The notes: generated by a model from the letters alone, not told the origin. Positions 17,720 through 25,861 are shown, counted from the stretch's first letter. The stretch is DNA of 64,000 nt from an uncultured Collinsella sp. (GCA_947001705.1 CAMQHT010000002.1:1-64000); one strand, 5' to 3'. A program made the numbers and translations.

Positions 17720-19183
17720 ATGAGCTCTGAAAAACGAGGAACGATTGGTTCGTTCGCTCTGCTGGGCATGACGGTCGCCGCCGTGTTCGGTATCAAGAAC
17801 ATCATCAACAACAACGCGGCCATCGGTTTGGCAGCTGCGCCGTCGTTCTTCTTCGCCACGCTTTTGTACTTTGTCCCCTATACCTTGGTTACCGCTGAGT
17901 TTGTCGGCCTCAACAAGGATTCCGAGTCTGGCGTGTACGCATGGGTTAAGACTTCGATGGGTGGCCGCTGGGCGTTCCTGACGGCATTTAGCTACTGGTT
18001 CGTTAACCTGTTCTACTTTGCGTCCGTCCTGCCCAACGTCATCATCTACGCGAGCTACGTGTTCTTTGGTGCCAATGCCGAGCTCTCGCAGCTGTGGATC
18101 ACTATTATCGAGATCGTCGTCTTTGCTATCGCCACGTGGGTTTCGACCAAGGGCGCTAAGTGGATCGGCTCCATTTCCTCCTTCGGCTCGACCGCGGCTC
18201 TCGGCCTGACTGCCGTGTTCATCTTGCTGTCCCTGGCTGCTGCCTTTGGCGGCGTCGAGTTCGCTACGGCTCCTACCCCCGCTAACATGGCTCCCGACAT
18301 GAGCAACTTCGCAACTATGTGGGGCTTCTTCGGTACGCTTGCCTGGATCATCCAGGGCGTTGGCGGCGCTGAGTCTGTCGGCGTGTTCCTTAACGACCTT
18401 AAGGGTGGCGTCAAGGCCTTCGTGCGCACCGTCGTTATCGCCGGCCTGACCATCGGCCTTCTGTATGCAGGCGCTTCGCTGCTGGTCAACCTGTTCATCC
18501 CCGAGGGCGGCGTTGCCATCTCCACCGGCATCTTCGACGTGTTCGGTGCTGTCTTTGCCCACTTTGGCATTCCCATGGAAGTGTCCACGCGCGTCATTGG
18601 CCTGATCCTTCTCGCTGCCACGCTGGGCTCGCTCATGATGTGGACCTCCGCTCCCATCAAGGTTTTCTTCACCGAGATCCCCAAGGGCGTCTTTGGTAGC
18701 AAGATCGTCGAGCTCAACGAGCACGGCATTCCCGCCCGCGCCGCTTGGCTGCAGTTCGCCATCGTCGTCCCCATCCTGATCATCCCGGCCTTGGGCTCTG
18801 GTAACCTCGACGACCTGCTCATGATCGTCACCAACATGACGGCTGCCACTGCTCTGCTCCCGCCGCTGCTGATCCTGCTTGCCTACTTTATGCTGCGCAA
18901 GAACTTCGACGCTGCTCCCCGTGGCTTCCGCATGGGTTCGCGTACCTTTGGCCTGGCCATTGCTGCATTCCTGCTTGTGGTTTTCTGCTTCGTGCTTATC
19001 TGCGGCACCATTCCGCTCGATCAGCCGCTGTGGCTGACGCTGGTCTACAACGTTGGCGGTGTGGTTGTCTTCCTGGGCCTTGCCGTGATGTGGTACAACC
19101 GCTATATCAACCGCCTGCGCGAGACCGATCCCGAGGCCGCCGAGAGCGAGCTGCGCCCCTCCGTCCTCGACATGATGGAGTAG
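17720..19183 (+). CDS. APC-family permease, probably amino acid or antiporter type
   Basis: A 487-residue polytopic membrane protein with about twelve hydrophobic segments. It opens with GSFALLGMTVAAVFGIKNI, a glycine-rich first helix typical of the amino acid-polyamine-organocation superfamily, nearest by appearance to the GadC/YjeM type. The start ATG follows GGAGGG by three bases. It lies 153 bases after ebgC with no strong terminator between, so it may share the lac promoter or have its own. It does not look like a sugar carrier, which is odd after a lacZ operon. The substrate cannot be told from sequence. Confidence 0.75.
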   Translation: MSSEKRGTIGSFALLGMTVAAVFGIKNIINNNAAIGLAAAPSFFFATLLYFVPYTLVTAEFVGLNKDSESGVYAWVKTSMGGRWAFLTAFSYWFVNLFYFASVLPNVIIYASYVFFGANAELSQLWITIIEIVVFAIATWVSTKGAKWIGSISSFGSTAALGLTAVFILLSLAAAFGGVEFATAPTPANMAPDMSNFATMWGFFGTLAWIIQGVGGAESVGVFLNDLKGGVKAFVRTVVIAGLTIGLLYAGASLLVNLFIPEGGVAISTGIFDVFGAVFAHFGIPMEVSTRVIGLILLAATLGSLMMWTSAPIKVFFTEIPKGVFGSKIVELNEHGIPARAAWLQFAIVVPILIIPALGSGNLDDLLMIVTNMTAATALLPPLLILLAYFMLRKNFDAAPRGFRMGSRTFGLAIAAFLLVVFCFVLICGTIPLDQPLWLTLVYNVGGVVVFLGLAVMWYNRYINRLRETDPEAAESELRPSVLDMME

Positions 19184-19230
19184 CGGCTAGGATTAATCTA
19201 CGGCTGTGGAGTAAATCGATTCCCTTTCCT

Positions 19231-19262
19231 AAGGAGGGGCCTTACGAGGCCCCTCCTTTTGT
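19231..19262 (+). terminator. Intrinsic terminator after the permease
   Basis: AAGGAGGGGCCT at 19231-19242 and AGGCCCCTCCTT at 19247-19258 form a perfect 12-bp stem with a 4-base loop and a TTTTGT tail. Confidence 0.93.
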
Positions 19263-19286
19263 GTTTTGGGGCATGGTTTTGGACCC

Positions 19287-19508
19287 CGTGGTCAAAAAAT
19301 GCCAAATATGAGTACTGTTGCAAAAGAGGTGTCATATTTTTCGGCCTGTTCTGAGCAAAAACGGGCTCAAAATCAATTTATATAACCCCCTTTAAAGGGC
19401 GTTTGACGGCTTTCAACCTCTTCGAATCGCTCAAAGGAGGCAATTTGCTCTCGATTTTGCTGCTACTAAATTGGTGACAGTACTCATATTTGCCACTTTT
19501 TGCCCACG
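19287..19508. mobile_element. MITE-like element with 32-bp terminal inverted repeats
   Basis: The ends 19287-19318 and 19477-19508 are inverted repeats over 32 bp with four mismatches, including an exact match over CAAATATGAGTACTGT. The 222-bp unit is AT-richer than its surroundings, has short internal stems and codes for nothing obvious. No target-site duplication is evident. It fills most of the 19184-19604 spacer. Confidence 0.65.
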
Positions 19509-19604
19509 AGGTGTTCAGAGGAGCTCTCGACAAGCATCTAACGGTACAATAACTACCACGTGGCTGGGTTTGCCGGCCGAATGTGCGATGCCGCGGGAGG
19601 GGAC

Positions 19605-19853
19605 ATGGTCGAGTTTACAAAGACGATTAAAGATCCGTTGGGACTGCATGCCCGCCCGGTTGCGCTGCTCTACGACATCATTGCCAAGCACCGTAGCGAC
19701 GTGTCGGTCAGTATCGGCGAGCGCCATACCGACGGTCGCGATGTGATGGGGCTCATGGCGCTCTACGGCGAATGCGGCGAGGACATCGTGTTCCGCGTTT
19801 CGGGCGTGGACGAGGCCTCGTGCGTCACGTCGATCAGAAACCTCTCGCTCTAA
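19605..19853 (+). CDS. HPr-like phosphocarrier with Asp at position 46
   Basis: An 82-residue HPr-family protein. HPr passes phosphate from enzyme I to sugar-specific EIIA via His15, and His15 is present in PLGLHARPVALL. The second regulatory site, Ser46 in KSIMGVMS of Bacillus HPr, reads RDVMGLMA here, putting aspartate exactly at position 46 in an ungapped alignment. This would mimic permanent serine phosphorylation. The start ATG follows GGGAGGGG. No other PTS gene is nearby. It may be a true HPr or a dedicated regulator of the Crh kind. Confidence 0.85.
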   Translation: MVEFTKTIKDPLGLHARPVALLYDIIAKHRSDVSVSIGERHTDGRDVMGLMALYGECGEDIVFRVSGVDEASCVTSIRNLSL

Positions 19854-19863
19854 AGCGCAACAA

Positions 19864-19892
19864 TGTGACAAAGGGACAGTCCCTTCGTCACA
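19864..19892. repeat. Small hairpin with GGGACAG core after the HPr gene
   Basis: TGTGACAAAGGG at 19864-19875 pairs with CCCTTCGTCACA at 19881-19892, one mismatch, eleven bases after the HPr stop. The AGGGACAG core is shared with several other hairpins in the window. Confidence 0.7.
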
Positions 19893-19948
19893 TCTTTCTT
19901 TGTTGCATATAGGAAACTTTTCCGAAAACTGAATAGGGACCCTTTCCA

Positions 19949-20016
19949 AAAAGTTAACCACGTGCTAGTTTACTGTAGCGAACATAGACGTGGTTAACTT
20001 TTGCTGCGTCTATGTT
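19949..20016 (+). promoter_or_regulatory. Overlapping inverted repeats in the feo upstream region
   Basis: AAAAGTTAACCACGT at 19949-19963 pairs perfectly with ACGTGGTTAACTTTT at 19988-20002. A second perfect stem joins AACATAGACG at 19981-19990 to CGTCTATGTT at 20007-20016. The two share bases 19988-19990, so they cannot both form fully in RNA. As DNA, the GTTAAC halves could be a metalloregulator site. It ends 30 bases before feoA. Confidence 0.55.
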
Positions 20017-20045
20017 GAGGACAAACTGACGTTAGGAGCTCACTC

Positions 20046-20288
20046 ATGTCTTGCGGACCGCAGATGCCGGCTATGCCGCTTTCGATGGTAAAAGCGGGCG
20101 AAACCGTGCGCGTGTCTCGCGTAAAGGGCAATGAGGACATGAAGCACCACCTCAAGGACCTCGGCTTTGTCGAGGGCAACGAGATTCACGTGGTGAGCTC
20201 GAGTGGCGCCAATATCATCGTCACCGTGCTCGGTGCGCGCTTTGGCATCGATTCCAAGGTCGCCATGCACATCATGACTGTCGGTTAG
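20046..20288 (+). CDS. feoA: FeoA-domain protein, first copy
   Basis: An 80-residue SH3-like FeoA protein, the small cytoplasmic partner of the ferrous iron transporter FeoB. The fold signature KHHLKDLGFVEGNEIHVVSS and the closing FGIDSKVAMHIM are clear. TTAGGAG lies just upstream of the start. It is first in a feoA-feoA-feoB cluster. The region ahead of it has overlapping inverted repeats that may carry iron control. Confidence 0.92.
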   Translation: MSCGPQMPAMPLSMVKAGETVRVSRVKGNEDMKHHLKDLGFVEGNEIHVVSSSGANIIVTVLGARFGIDSKVAMHIMTVG

Positions 20289-20327
20289 TTCGCAGCATTC
20301 CATAAAAGCTGAAAGGGGGAAAAGAAT

Positions 20328-20549
20328 ATGAAGACGTTGGGTGACGTTAAGGTGGGCGAGAGCTCTACCATCGTCAAGCTTCACGGCGAGGGCGCGCTTC
20401 GCCGTCACCTTATGGACCTGGGCCTCATCAAGGGCACTTCGTTCAAGGTCGTTAAGGTTGCACCGCTCGGAGATCCGGTCGAGATCAACGTGCGCGGCTA
20501 CGAGCTCTCCATCCGCAAGGAGGAGGCTGCCGTCGTCGAGGTCCAGTAA
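20328..20549 (+). CDS. feoA: FeoA-domain protein, second copy
   Basis: A 73-residue FeoA protein that differs clearly in sequence from the first copy (ALRRHLMDLGLIKGTSFKVV, then EINVRGYELSIRKEEAAVV). It starts 39 bases after it behind AAAGGGGG. Two FeoA genes before feoB are common in Firmicutes and Actinobacteria. One may be needed for FeoB assembly and the other for regulation, but their separate roles cannot be told here. Confidence 0.92.
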   Translation: MKTLGDVKVGESSTIVKLHGEGALRRHLMDLGLIKGTSFKVVKVAPLGDPVEINVRGYELSIRKEEAAVVEVQ

Positions 20550-20578
20550 GGGCCGGCGGCACATATTTCTGCAGATAA

Positions 20579-20596
20579 AGTTAGGTTTTTCTAACT
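20579..20596. promoter_or_regulatory. Candidate DtxR-type iron box between feoA and feoB
   Basis: AGTTAG and CTAACT form a 6-bp inverted repeat separated by GTTTTT. The GTTAGG half resembles the DtxR/IdeR consensus, though the match is partial. It lies 77 bases before feoB. Confidence 0.35.
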
Positions 20597-20672
20597 CAAT
20601 AATGCAGTGTTGAAGCACATTATCCAGCCCGCGCGGAGAAAGCAGCGCGGGCACACAAGGAAGAAGGATTGA

Positions 20673-23003
20673 ATGGCGGATTCTCAGATCCATGTCGCGC
20701 TGGCGGGTAACCCCAACTGCGGCAAGACCACGCTTTTCAACCTGATCACCGGCGCCAACGGCTACGTTGGCAACTGGCCCGGCGTCACGGTTGAGAAAAA
20801 GGAAGCCAAGCTCCTGAGTGACAAGAACGTCACGATTACGGACCTCCCCGGCATCTACTCGCTTTCCCCCTACAGCCCCGAGGAGCAGTGCTCGCGCGAT
20901 TACCTCATGAGCGGCGAGCCCGATGTCGTCGTCCAGGTGGTCGATGCCACCAACCTCGAGCGCAACCTGTACCTGGCGCTTCAGGTTATCGAGACCGGCC
21001 TGCCCGTGGTCGTCGCCCTCAACATGGCCGACTTGGTCGAGAAGAACGGCGACAAGATCGACACCGACAAGCTGTCCAAGAAGCTCGGTTGCCCGGTCAT
21101 GATGATCTCGGCCCTTAAGAACAAGGGCATCAAGGAGCTTTTCGAGCAGGTTAAGAAGTCCGCTGCTTCCAAGGGCCAGGTGCCGGAGCACAAGTTCGAT
21201 TCCTCTATCGAGGACGTTCTGGACCACATCGAGAACAACCTGCCGGCGAGCGTTCCCGCCAACAAGCGTCGCTACTACGCTGTCAAGCTGTTTGAGCGCG
21301 ACGCGGACGCCTGCAAGCTCATCAACCTCACCAAGGAGAAGGCCGCTCGCGTTGAGCAGCTGGTCGCCCAGTGCGAGCAGGATTGCGACGACGATGCCGA
21401 GTCCATCATCACCGGCGAGCGCTATGGCGTGATTGCCCACATTATCGACGAGTGCATGACCAAGGCTCCTGCCAAGATGAGCACCTCCGAGAAGATCGAC
21501 CGCGTGGTTACCAACCGTATCCTGGGCCTGCCGATCTTTGTGGTCATCATGTTCTGCGTGTACTACATCGCCGTTTCTACCCTGGGCGGCACGGTGACCG
21601 ACTTCACCAACGACCAGCTCTTCGGCACCGACGGTTGGTACGTGCTCGGTCAGGGTCGCGATGCGTATGATGCGGCTGTCGAGGCTGTGGGTGAGGACGC
21701 TGCCGATTCGATTGACCCGGCGGAGTACGGCCCCTATGTCCCGGGTATCACCACCGTGGTGCACGACGCCCTCGTGGCGGGCGGCACCGAGGACGGTGGC
21801 CTGGTCGATTCGCTGGTCTGCGATGGTATCGTCGGCGGCCTGGGCGCCATCTTTGGCTTTGTGCCGCAGATGTTCCTGCTTTTTGTGATGCTGTCTTTCC
21901 TGGAGGACTGCGGCTACATGGCGCGCGTCGCCTTCATCATGGACCGCGTGTTCCGCCGCTTTGGCCTGTCCGGTAAGTCCTTTATCCCCATGCTCGTGTC
22001 CTCGGGTTGCGGCGTCCCCGGCGTCATGGCCACCAAGACCATCGAGAACGAGAAGGACCGCCGTATGACGGTCATGACCACCACGTTTATTCCCTGTGGC
22101 GCTAAGCTGCCGATCATTGCCCTGCTCATGGGTTCCATCATCGGCGATTCTTCCACCACCGCCGCGTGGATCAGCCCGCTCTTCTACTTCCTGGGCGTCT
22201 TTGCCGTCATTGCTTCGGGCCTCATGCTCAAGAAGACCAAGCTCTTCGCCGGTCGCCCGACGCCGTTTGTTATGGAGCTTCCTGCCTACCACTTCCCGGC
22301 GATCCGTTCTTGGGCGCTGCACGTGTGGGAGCGCTGCTGGGCCTTTATCAAGAAGGCCGGTACGGTCATCTTCGCGTCCACCGTCGTCGTTTGGTTCCTC
22401 TCCAACTTTGGCAGCTACAACGGTTCCTTTGGCTTCCTGCCTGCGATGGACGGCATCCCCGAGGAGTTCATGGATTACTCCGTGCTCGCCATGCTCGGCA
22501 ACCTGGTCGCTTGGATCTTCGCCCCGCTCGGCTTTAGCACCTGGCAGGCCACCGCGCTGACCGTCTCCGGCCTCGTGGCTAAGGAGAATGTCGTCGCTAC
22601 CGCCGGCTCGCTGCTCTCCGTCGCCGATGCTGGCGAGACCGACCCGAGCCTGTGGACCGCGTTTGCGGGCATGTTCCCCACCATGGGTGCTTGCGTGGCC
22701 TTTGGTGCCTTCAACCTGCTGTGCGCTCCGTGCTTTGCCGCCATGGGCACTATCCGCAACCAGATGGACTCCGGCAAGTGGACCGCGATTGCCATCGGCT
22801 ACGAGTGCGCCTTCGCTTGGGTGATCGGCCTGTTCATCAACCAGTTCTACAACCTGTTTGTGTTGGGCCAGTTTGGTATTTGGACGATTGTAGCCATCGT
22901 GCTGCTGGTTGCGATGCTCTTCCAGATCTTCCGTCCCATGCCCAAGCATGCATGGACCGACGAGGACGAGACCAACACTGCTTCCGCCGCAGTTTCCGCT
23001 TAA
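20673..23003 (+). CDS. feoB: Ferrous iron transporter FeoB
   Basis: A 776-residue inner-membrane protein that imports Fe(II). The N-terminal G-protein domain has G1 GNPNCGKTT, the switch region NWPGVTVEKKE, G3 DLPGIYSL and G4 NMAD. A helical linker follows, then the membrane core with two gate repeats, including SSGCGVPGVMATKTIENEKD and FIPCGAKLPIIALL. Length and order are normal. It closes the feo operon after a 123-base spacer that holds a possible iron box. A strong terminator follows. Confidence 0.96.
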   Translation: MADSQIHVALAGNPNCGKTTLFNLITGANGYVGNWPGVTVEKKEAKLLSDKNVTITDLPGIYSLSPYSPEEQCSRDYLMSGEPDVVVQVVDATNLERNLYLALQVIETGLPVVVALNMADLVEKNGDKIDTDKLSKKLGCPVMMISALKNKGIKELFEQVKKSAASKGQVPEHKFDSSIEDVLDHIENNLPASVPANKRRYYAVKLFERDADACKLINLTKEKAARVEQLVAQCEQDCDDDAESIITGERYGVIAHIIDECMTKAPAKMSTSEKIDRVVTNRILGLPIFVVIMFCVYYIAVSTLGGTVTDFTNDQLFGTDGWYVLGQGRDAYDAAVEAVGEDAADSIDPAEYGPYVPGITTVVHDALVAGGTEDGGLVDSLVCDGIVGGLGAIFGFVPQMFLLFVMLSFLEDCGYMARVAFIMDRVFRRFGLSGKSFIPMLVSSGCGVPGVMATKTIENEKDRRMTVMTTTFIPCGAKLPIIALLMGSIIGDSSTTAAWISPLFYFLGVFAVIASGLMLKKTKLFAGRPTPFVMELPAYHFPAIRSWALHVWERCWAFIKKAGTVIFASTVVVWFLSNFGSYNGSFGFLPAMDGIPEEFMDYSVLAMLGNLVAWIFAPLGFSTWQATALTVSGLVAKENVVATAGSLLSVADAGETDPSLWTAFAGMFPTMGACVAFGAFNLLCAPCFAAMGTIRNQMDSGKWTAIAIGYECAFAWVIGLFINQFYNLFVLGQFGIWTIVAIVLLVAMLFQIFRPMPKHAWTDEDETNTASAAVSA

Positions 23004-23032
23004 GTCCGAATAAGGATTAGCCCCTTTCCACG

Positions 23033-23065
23033 AGCCCGGGTGTCCCAGCGACACTCGGGCTTTTT
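23033..23065 (+). terminator. Intrinsic terminator of feoB
   Basis: AGCCCGGGTGTC at 23033-23044 pairs with GACACTCGGGCT at 23050-23061, one mismatch, then TTTTT. Confidence 0.9.
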
Positions 23066-23111
23066 GGTGAGGGAGATGTGGCGTTTCCGCAGATAAAACC
23101 GACCGAAATAT

Positions 23112-23132
23112 ACCTGTCCCTTTTTGGCAGGT
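23112..23132. repeat. Short hairpin carrying CCTGTCCC
   Basis: ACCTG and CAGGT close a short loop containing TCCCTTTTTGG. CCTGTCCC is the reverse complement of the GGGACAGG core found in other intergenic hairpins here. Confidence 0.4.
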
Positions 23133-23178
23133 GGAGAATGGGGTAAAGTAAGTGGTGGTTAACTAGAGGAGGCTTGCT

Positions 23179-23379
23179 ATGGCACCTATCGATATTGTTG
23201 TACTGGCTGTTATCGGCATTGCGTTTGTCGCCGTGTGCGTACGCATTTATCGCAAGGGCACCTGCGCCGACTGCGCTCAAGGTGGCGTTTGCACAGGACA
23301 TTGCTCCAACAAAAAGACCTGCGCCGCACTTAAGGGCGTAGACAAAATCGCCGAAGACTTGGGCCGCGGTATTCATTAG
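23179..23379 (+). CDS. FeoB-associated Cys-rich membrane protein
   Basis: A 66-residue protein with one N-terminal membrane helix (VVLAVIGIAFVAVCVRIY) and a cysteine-rich tail CADCAQGGVCTGHC followed by KKTCAALK. This matches the small FeoB-associated Cys-rich family (sometimes called p12-like) usually encoded after feoB. GAGGAGG lies six bases before ATG. A terminator separates it from feoB, so it is probably transcribed on its own. It may help iron handling at the membrane. The biochemical role is not established. Confidence 0.85.
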   Translation: MAPIDIVVLAVIGIAFVAVCVRIYRKGTCADCAQGGVCTGHCSNKKTCAALKGVDKIAEDLGRGIH

Positions 23380-23400
23380 CCGACCGGCGTTTGGGTATGT

Positions 23401-23452
23401 TTGACTGCGGATACGGCAGTTGCTGATACGATATGTACGTTAGCAACTGCCG
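23401..23452 (+). promoter_or_regulatory. Promoter and inverted repeat of the flavin oxidoreductase gene
   Basis: TTGACT at 23401-23406 and TGATAC at 23424-23429 are 17 bases apart. A perfect 10-bp inverted repeat, CGGCAGTTGC at 23414-23423 and GCAACTGCCG at 23443-23452, brackets the -10, as expected of a repressor site. Confidence 0.6.
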
Positions 23453-23481
23453 CCGAGCGGCTCAAACGAAAGGAACCCTGT

Positions 23482-25431
23482 ATGGAGTCCTCCGCCTATC
23501 CGATGCTCTTTAGCCCGATCAAGGTCGGTACAACCGAGGTCAAGAACCGCGTCTTTATGCCGCCGGTATCTACCAACCTGGCCGATCATGGCTATGTGAC
23601 CGACGACTTGGTCGATCATTACCGTGCCCGCGCCAAGGGCGGCGTGGGCCTCATCATCACCGAGGTCGTGACGGTCGAGCCTACCTATACCTATCTGCCG
23701 GGTGACATGTGCTGCTACGACGACACGTTTATCCCTGGCTGGGAAAAGCTCGCCGCGGCCGTCCACGAGTACGGCTGCAAGATCATGCCGCAGCTCTTCC
23801 ACCCCGCCTACATGGCCTTTAACATTCCGGGCACGCCTCGCCTGATCGCTCCGTCCTTTGTGGGCCCGTCTTACGCCCGCGAGGCACCGCGCCCCATCAC
23901 GGTCGACGAGATCCACGAGCTCACGCACCAGTTTGGCGACGCCGCCGTGCGTATGCAAAAGGCCGGCGTCGATGGCGTCGAGGTCCACGCGGCGCACGCC
24001 CACGGCATGCTCGGCGGCTTTTTGACCCCGCTCTACAACAAGCGCACCGACGAGTACGGCGGCTCGCTCGACGCCCGCATGCGCTTTTTGCTCGAGGTCA
24101 TCGCCGAGATTCGCGAGCGCTGCGGCAAGGACTTTATCATCGACGTCCGCATCTCGGGTGACGAGTACACCGATGGTGGCCTGACCCTCAACGACATGAT
24201 CTACGTCTCGCGTCGCCTGGAGAAGGCCGGCGTCGACATGATTCACGTGTCGGGCGGCACCACCATCAAGCGCGGCTCTGCGATTCCCGCCGCCGGCACG
24301 CAGCAGGCCTCGCACGCCGCCTGCTCGCGCGAGATCAAAAAGCACGTCAACATTCCCGTCGCCACCGTCGGACGTATCAACGAGGCTTGGATCGCCGAGG
24401 AGCTGATCGAGGACGGTGCTGCCGATATCTGCATGATGGGTCGCGCCAATCTGTGTGATGCCGAGTTCTGCAACAAAGCCGCTGCCGGCAACGCCGACGA
24501 CATCCGCCCCTGCATTGGCTGTCTGCGCTGCCTGAACGGCATTATGTTTGGCAAGCGCATCTCCTGCGCCGTCAACCCGGACGTGGAGCGCGATGAGGCC
24601 GGCTACGAGCCTGCCGCCGAGGCCAAGAACGTACTGGTTGTGGGCGCTGGTCCTGCGGGCATGGAGGCAGCCTACATTGCCGCCAAGCGCGGTCACAATG
24701 TGGTGCTCGTGGATAAACAGGACGAACCGGGCGGCGAGATGCGCATCGCGGCCGTTCCGCCGGCAAAGCAGGAACTCACCCGCGTGATCAAGTACCAGTA
24801 TCGCCGTCTTGCTAAGGCGGGCGTGAAGTGCGTCTTTGGTACCGAGCTTTCGGCCGAGGACATTCAGCGTGACTACGCGGGCTACGAGGTTGTCCTGGCT
24901 TATGGCGCCGAGCCCATCGCCCCGGCCTTCATGCAGGGATTTAAGCAGGTCATGACGGCCGACGACCTGCTGGGTGGCAAGGCCTTCCCGGGCAAGAAGA
25001 TTGTCATCGTGGGCGGCGGCACCGTCGGTTGCGAGACGGCCGACTACCTGGCCCCACTGGTCAACGATCTGTCGCCGGCCAATCGCGACGTCACCGTTAT
25101 CGAGATGACCAAGACGCTCGCCGCCAACGAGGGTGGTGCCGGTCGCGCGGTGCTCATCACGCGCATGCTCTCCAAGGGCGTCCACGTGCTGACCGAGGCC
25201 AAGGTGACCGAGATCACCGAGGATGCCATCAGCTACGAGAAGGATGGCGAGGCCCACACCATCGCCGATGCCGATACGCTGGTACTTGCCATGGGCTATC
25301 GTCCCAACACCAAGTTGGCCGACGACCTGGCCGCAGCCGGTGTTGCCACCCACGTGCTGGGCGATGCCAACAAGTGCGGCAACATTCGCGATGCCATCGG
25401 CGATGGCTACAAGGTCGCCTGCGAGCTCTAG
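23482..25431 (+). CDS. NADH:flavin oxidoreductase, old yellow enzyme/FAD fusion
   Basis: A 649-residue protein of the 2,4-dienoyl-CoA reductase/BaiCD/enoate reductase family. The N-terminal TIM barrel binds FMN (NRVFMPPVSTNLADHGY; VEVHAAHAHGMLGGFLTPLYN). The iron-sulfur motif CIGCLRC with a later SCAVNP follows near residue 345. The C-terminal half is a nucleotide-binding fold (VVGAGPAGMEAAYIAAKRGH; VIVGGGTVGCETADYL). It reduces activated C=C bonds, and in gut anaerobes relatives act on bile acids, steroids or unsaturated acids. ATG follows GAAAGGAA by seven bases. No pathway neighbours reveal the substrate. Confidence 0.88.
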   Translation: MESSAYPMLFSPIKVGTTEVKNRVFMPPVSTNLADHGYVTDDLVDHYRARAKGGVGLIITEVVTVEPTYTYLPGDMCCYDDTFIPGWEKLAAAVHEYGCKIMPQLFHPAYMAFNIPGTPRLIAPSFVGPSYAREAPRPITVDEIHELTHQFGDAAVRMQKAGVDGVEVHAAHAHGMLGGFLTPLYNKRTDEYGGSLDARMRFLLEVIAEIRERCGKDFIIDVRISGDEYTDGGLTLNDMIYVSRRLEKAGVDMIHVSGGTTIKRGSAIPAAGTQQASHAACSREIKKHVNIPVATVGRINEAWIAEELIEDGAADICMMGRANLCDAEFCNKAAAGNADDIRPCIGCLRCLNGIMFGKRISCAVNPDVERDEAGYEPAAEAKNVLVVGAGPAGMEAAYIAAKRGHNVVLVDKQDEPGGEMRIAAVPPAKQELTRVIKYQYRRLAKAGVKCVFGTELSAEDIQRDYAGYEVVLAYGAEPIAPAFMQGFKQVMTADDLLGGKAFPGKKIVIVGGGTVGCETADYLAPLVNDLSPANRDVTVIEMTKTLAANEGGAGRAVLITRMLSKGVHVLTEAKVTEITEDAISYEKDGEAHTIADADTLVLAMGYRPNTKLADDLAAAGVATHVLGDANKCGNIRDAIGDGYKVACEL

Positions 25432-25442
25432 TCAACCCCTTG

Positions 25443-25502
25443 GTGCGTGGGGACAGGTTACTTTGCACCAACTTGGTGCATGTAAACCTGGCCCCATTGC
25501 AC
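25443..25502. repeat. Long imperfect hairpin with GGGGACAGG
   Basis: The left arm from 25445 (GTGCGTGGGGACAGGTTAC) pairs with a right arm near 25481-25501 (GTAAACCTGGCCCC then GCAC), with a few mismatches. The centre holds GCACCAA-TTGGTGC. It shares the GGGACAGG core with other spacer hairpins and lies just after the oxidoreductase gene. Confidence 0.65.
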
Positions 25503-25504
25503 TA

Positions 25505-25545
25505 TTTGATAAAACGCAAGCGGCCGCCGCTTGCGTTTTATCAAA
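25505..25545. repeat. Perfect 19-bp palindrome with 3-base loop
   Basis: TTTGATAAAACGCAAGCGG at 25505-25523 pairs without mismatch with CCGCTTGCGTTTTATCAAA at 25527-25545. It lies between the oxidoreductase gene and the 3' end of the GntR remnant, so it may terminate both, although it lacks a long T run. Confidence 0.75.
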
Positions 25546-25564
25546 GAAAGATCATTGTCGAGCC

Positions 25565-25835
25565 TTAAATGCCTTTTGTCTGTGCGTCCTCTGCAATCAT
25601 GTTGCGGTTGTAGACCGGGTGCAGATACATCGCATCGTGAGCGGCGGTGGGGTTGCGCGCCTCGATGGCGCCGGCCACACCGTGGTGCGTACGGATGGTC
25701 TCCTCGACGAGCTTTTTTGCCCGTTACGTCGATAAAGAGGGGAACGGATGCCTTGAGCACACCCATCAGACGGGTAACGGCGAGGTTGCCGCCATCCCAG
25801 GGCGGCTTCATGGGGTAGCGCCCGTACGCATCGAA
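25565..25835 (-). pseudogene. Remnant of a GntR/FadR-type regulator C-terminus
   Basis: Two overlapping frames on the minus strand together read like the end of an FCD ligand-binding domain: NLAVTRLMGVLKASVPLFI, then TGKKLVEETIRTHHGVAG, then AIEARNPTAAHDAMYLHPVY. The frame breaks at a run of six bases (25713-25718), where five would restore it. Upstream an in-frame stop at 25836-25838 removes the N-terminus and the DNA-binding domain. So it is a truncated, frameshifted relic. The frameshift alone could be a sequencing error, but the truncation could not. Confidence 0.65.
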
Positions 25836-25861
25836 TTATTCCTCTCATAGATGTGCGGCAC

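Noticed and set aside
14075..18724. A 1549-codon open frame on the minus strand opposite lacZ, ebgC and the permease
   Set aside because: It is antisense to three clear gene families, crosses their boundaries and has no ribosome site or domain. High GC in codon position 3 keeps the opposite frame open.
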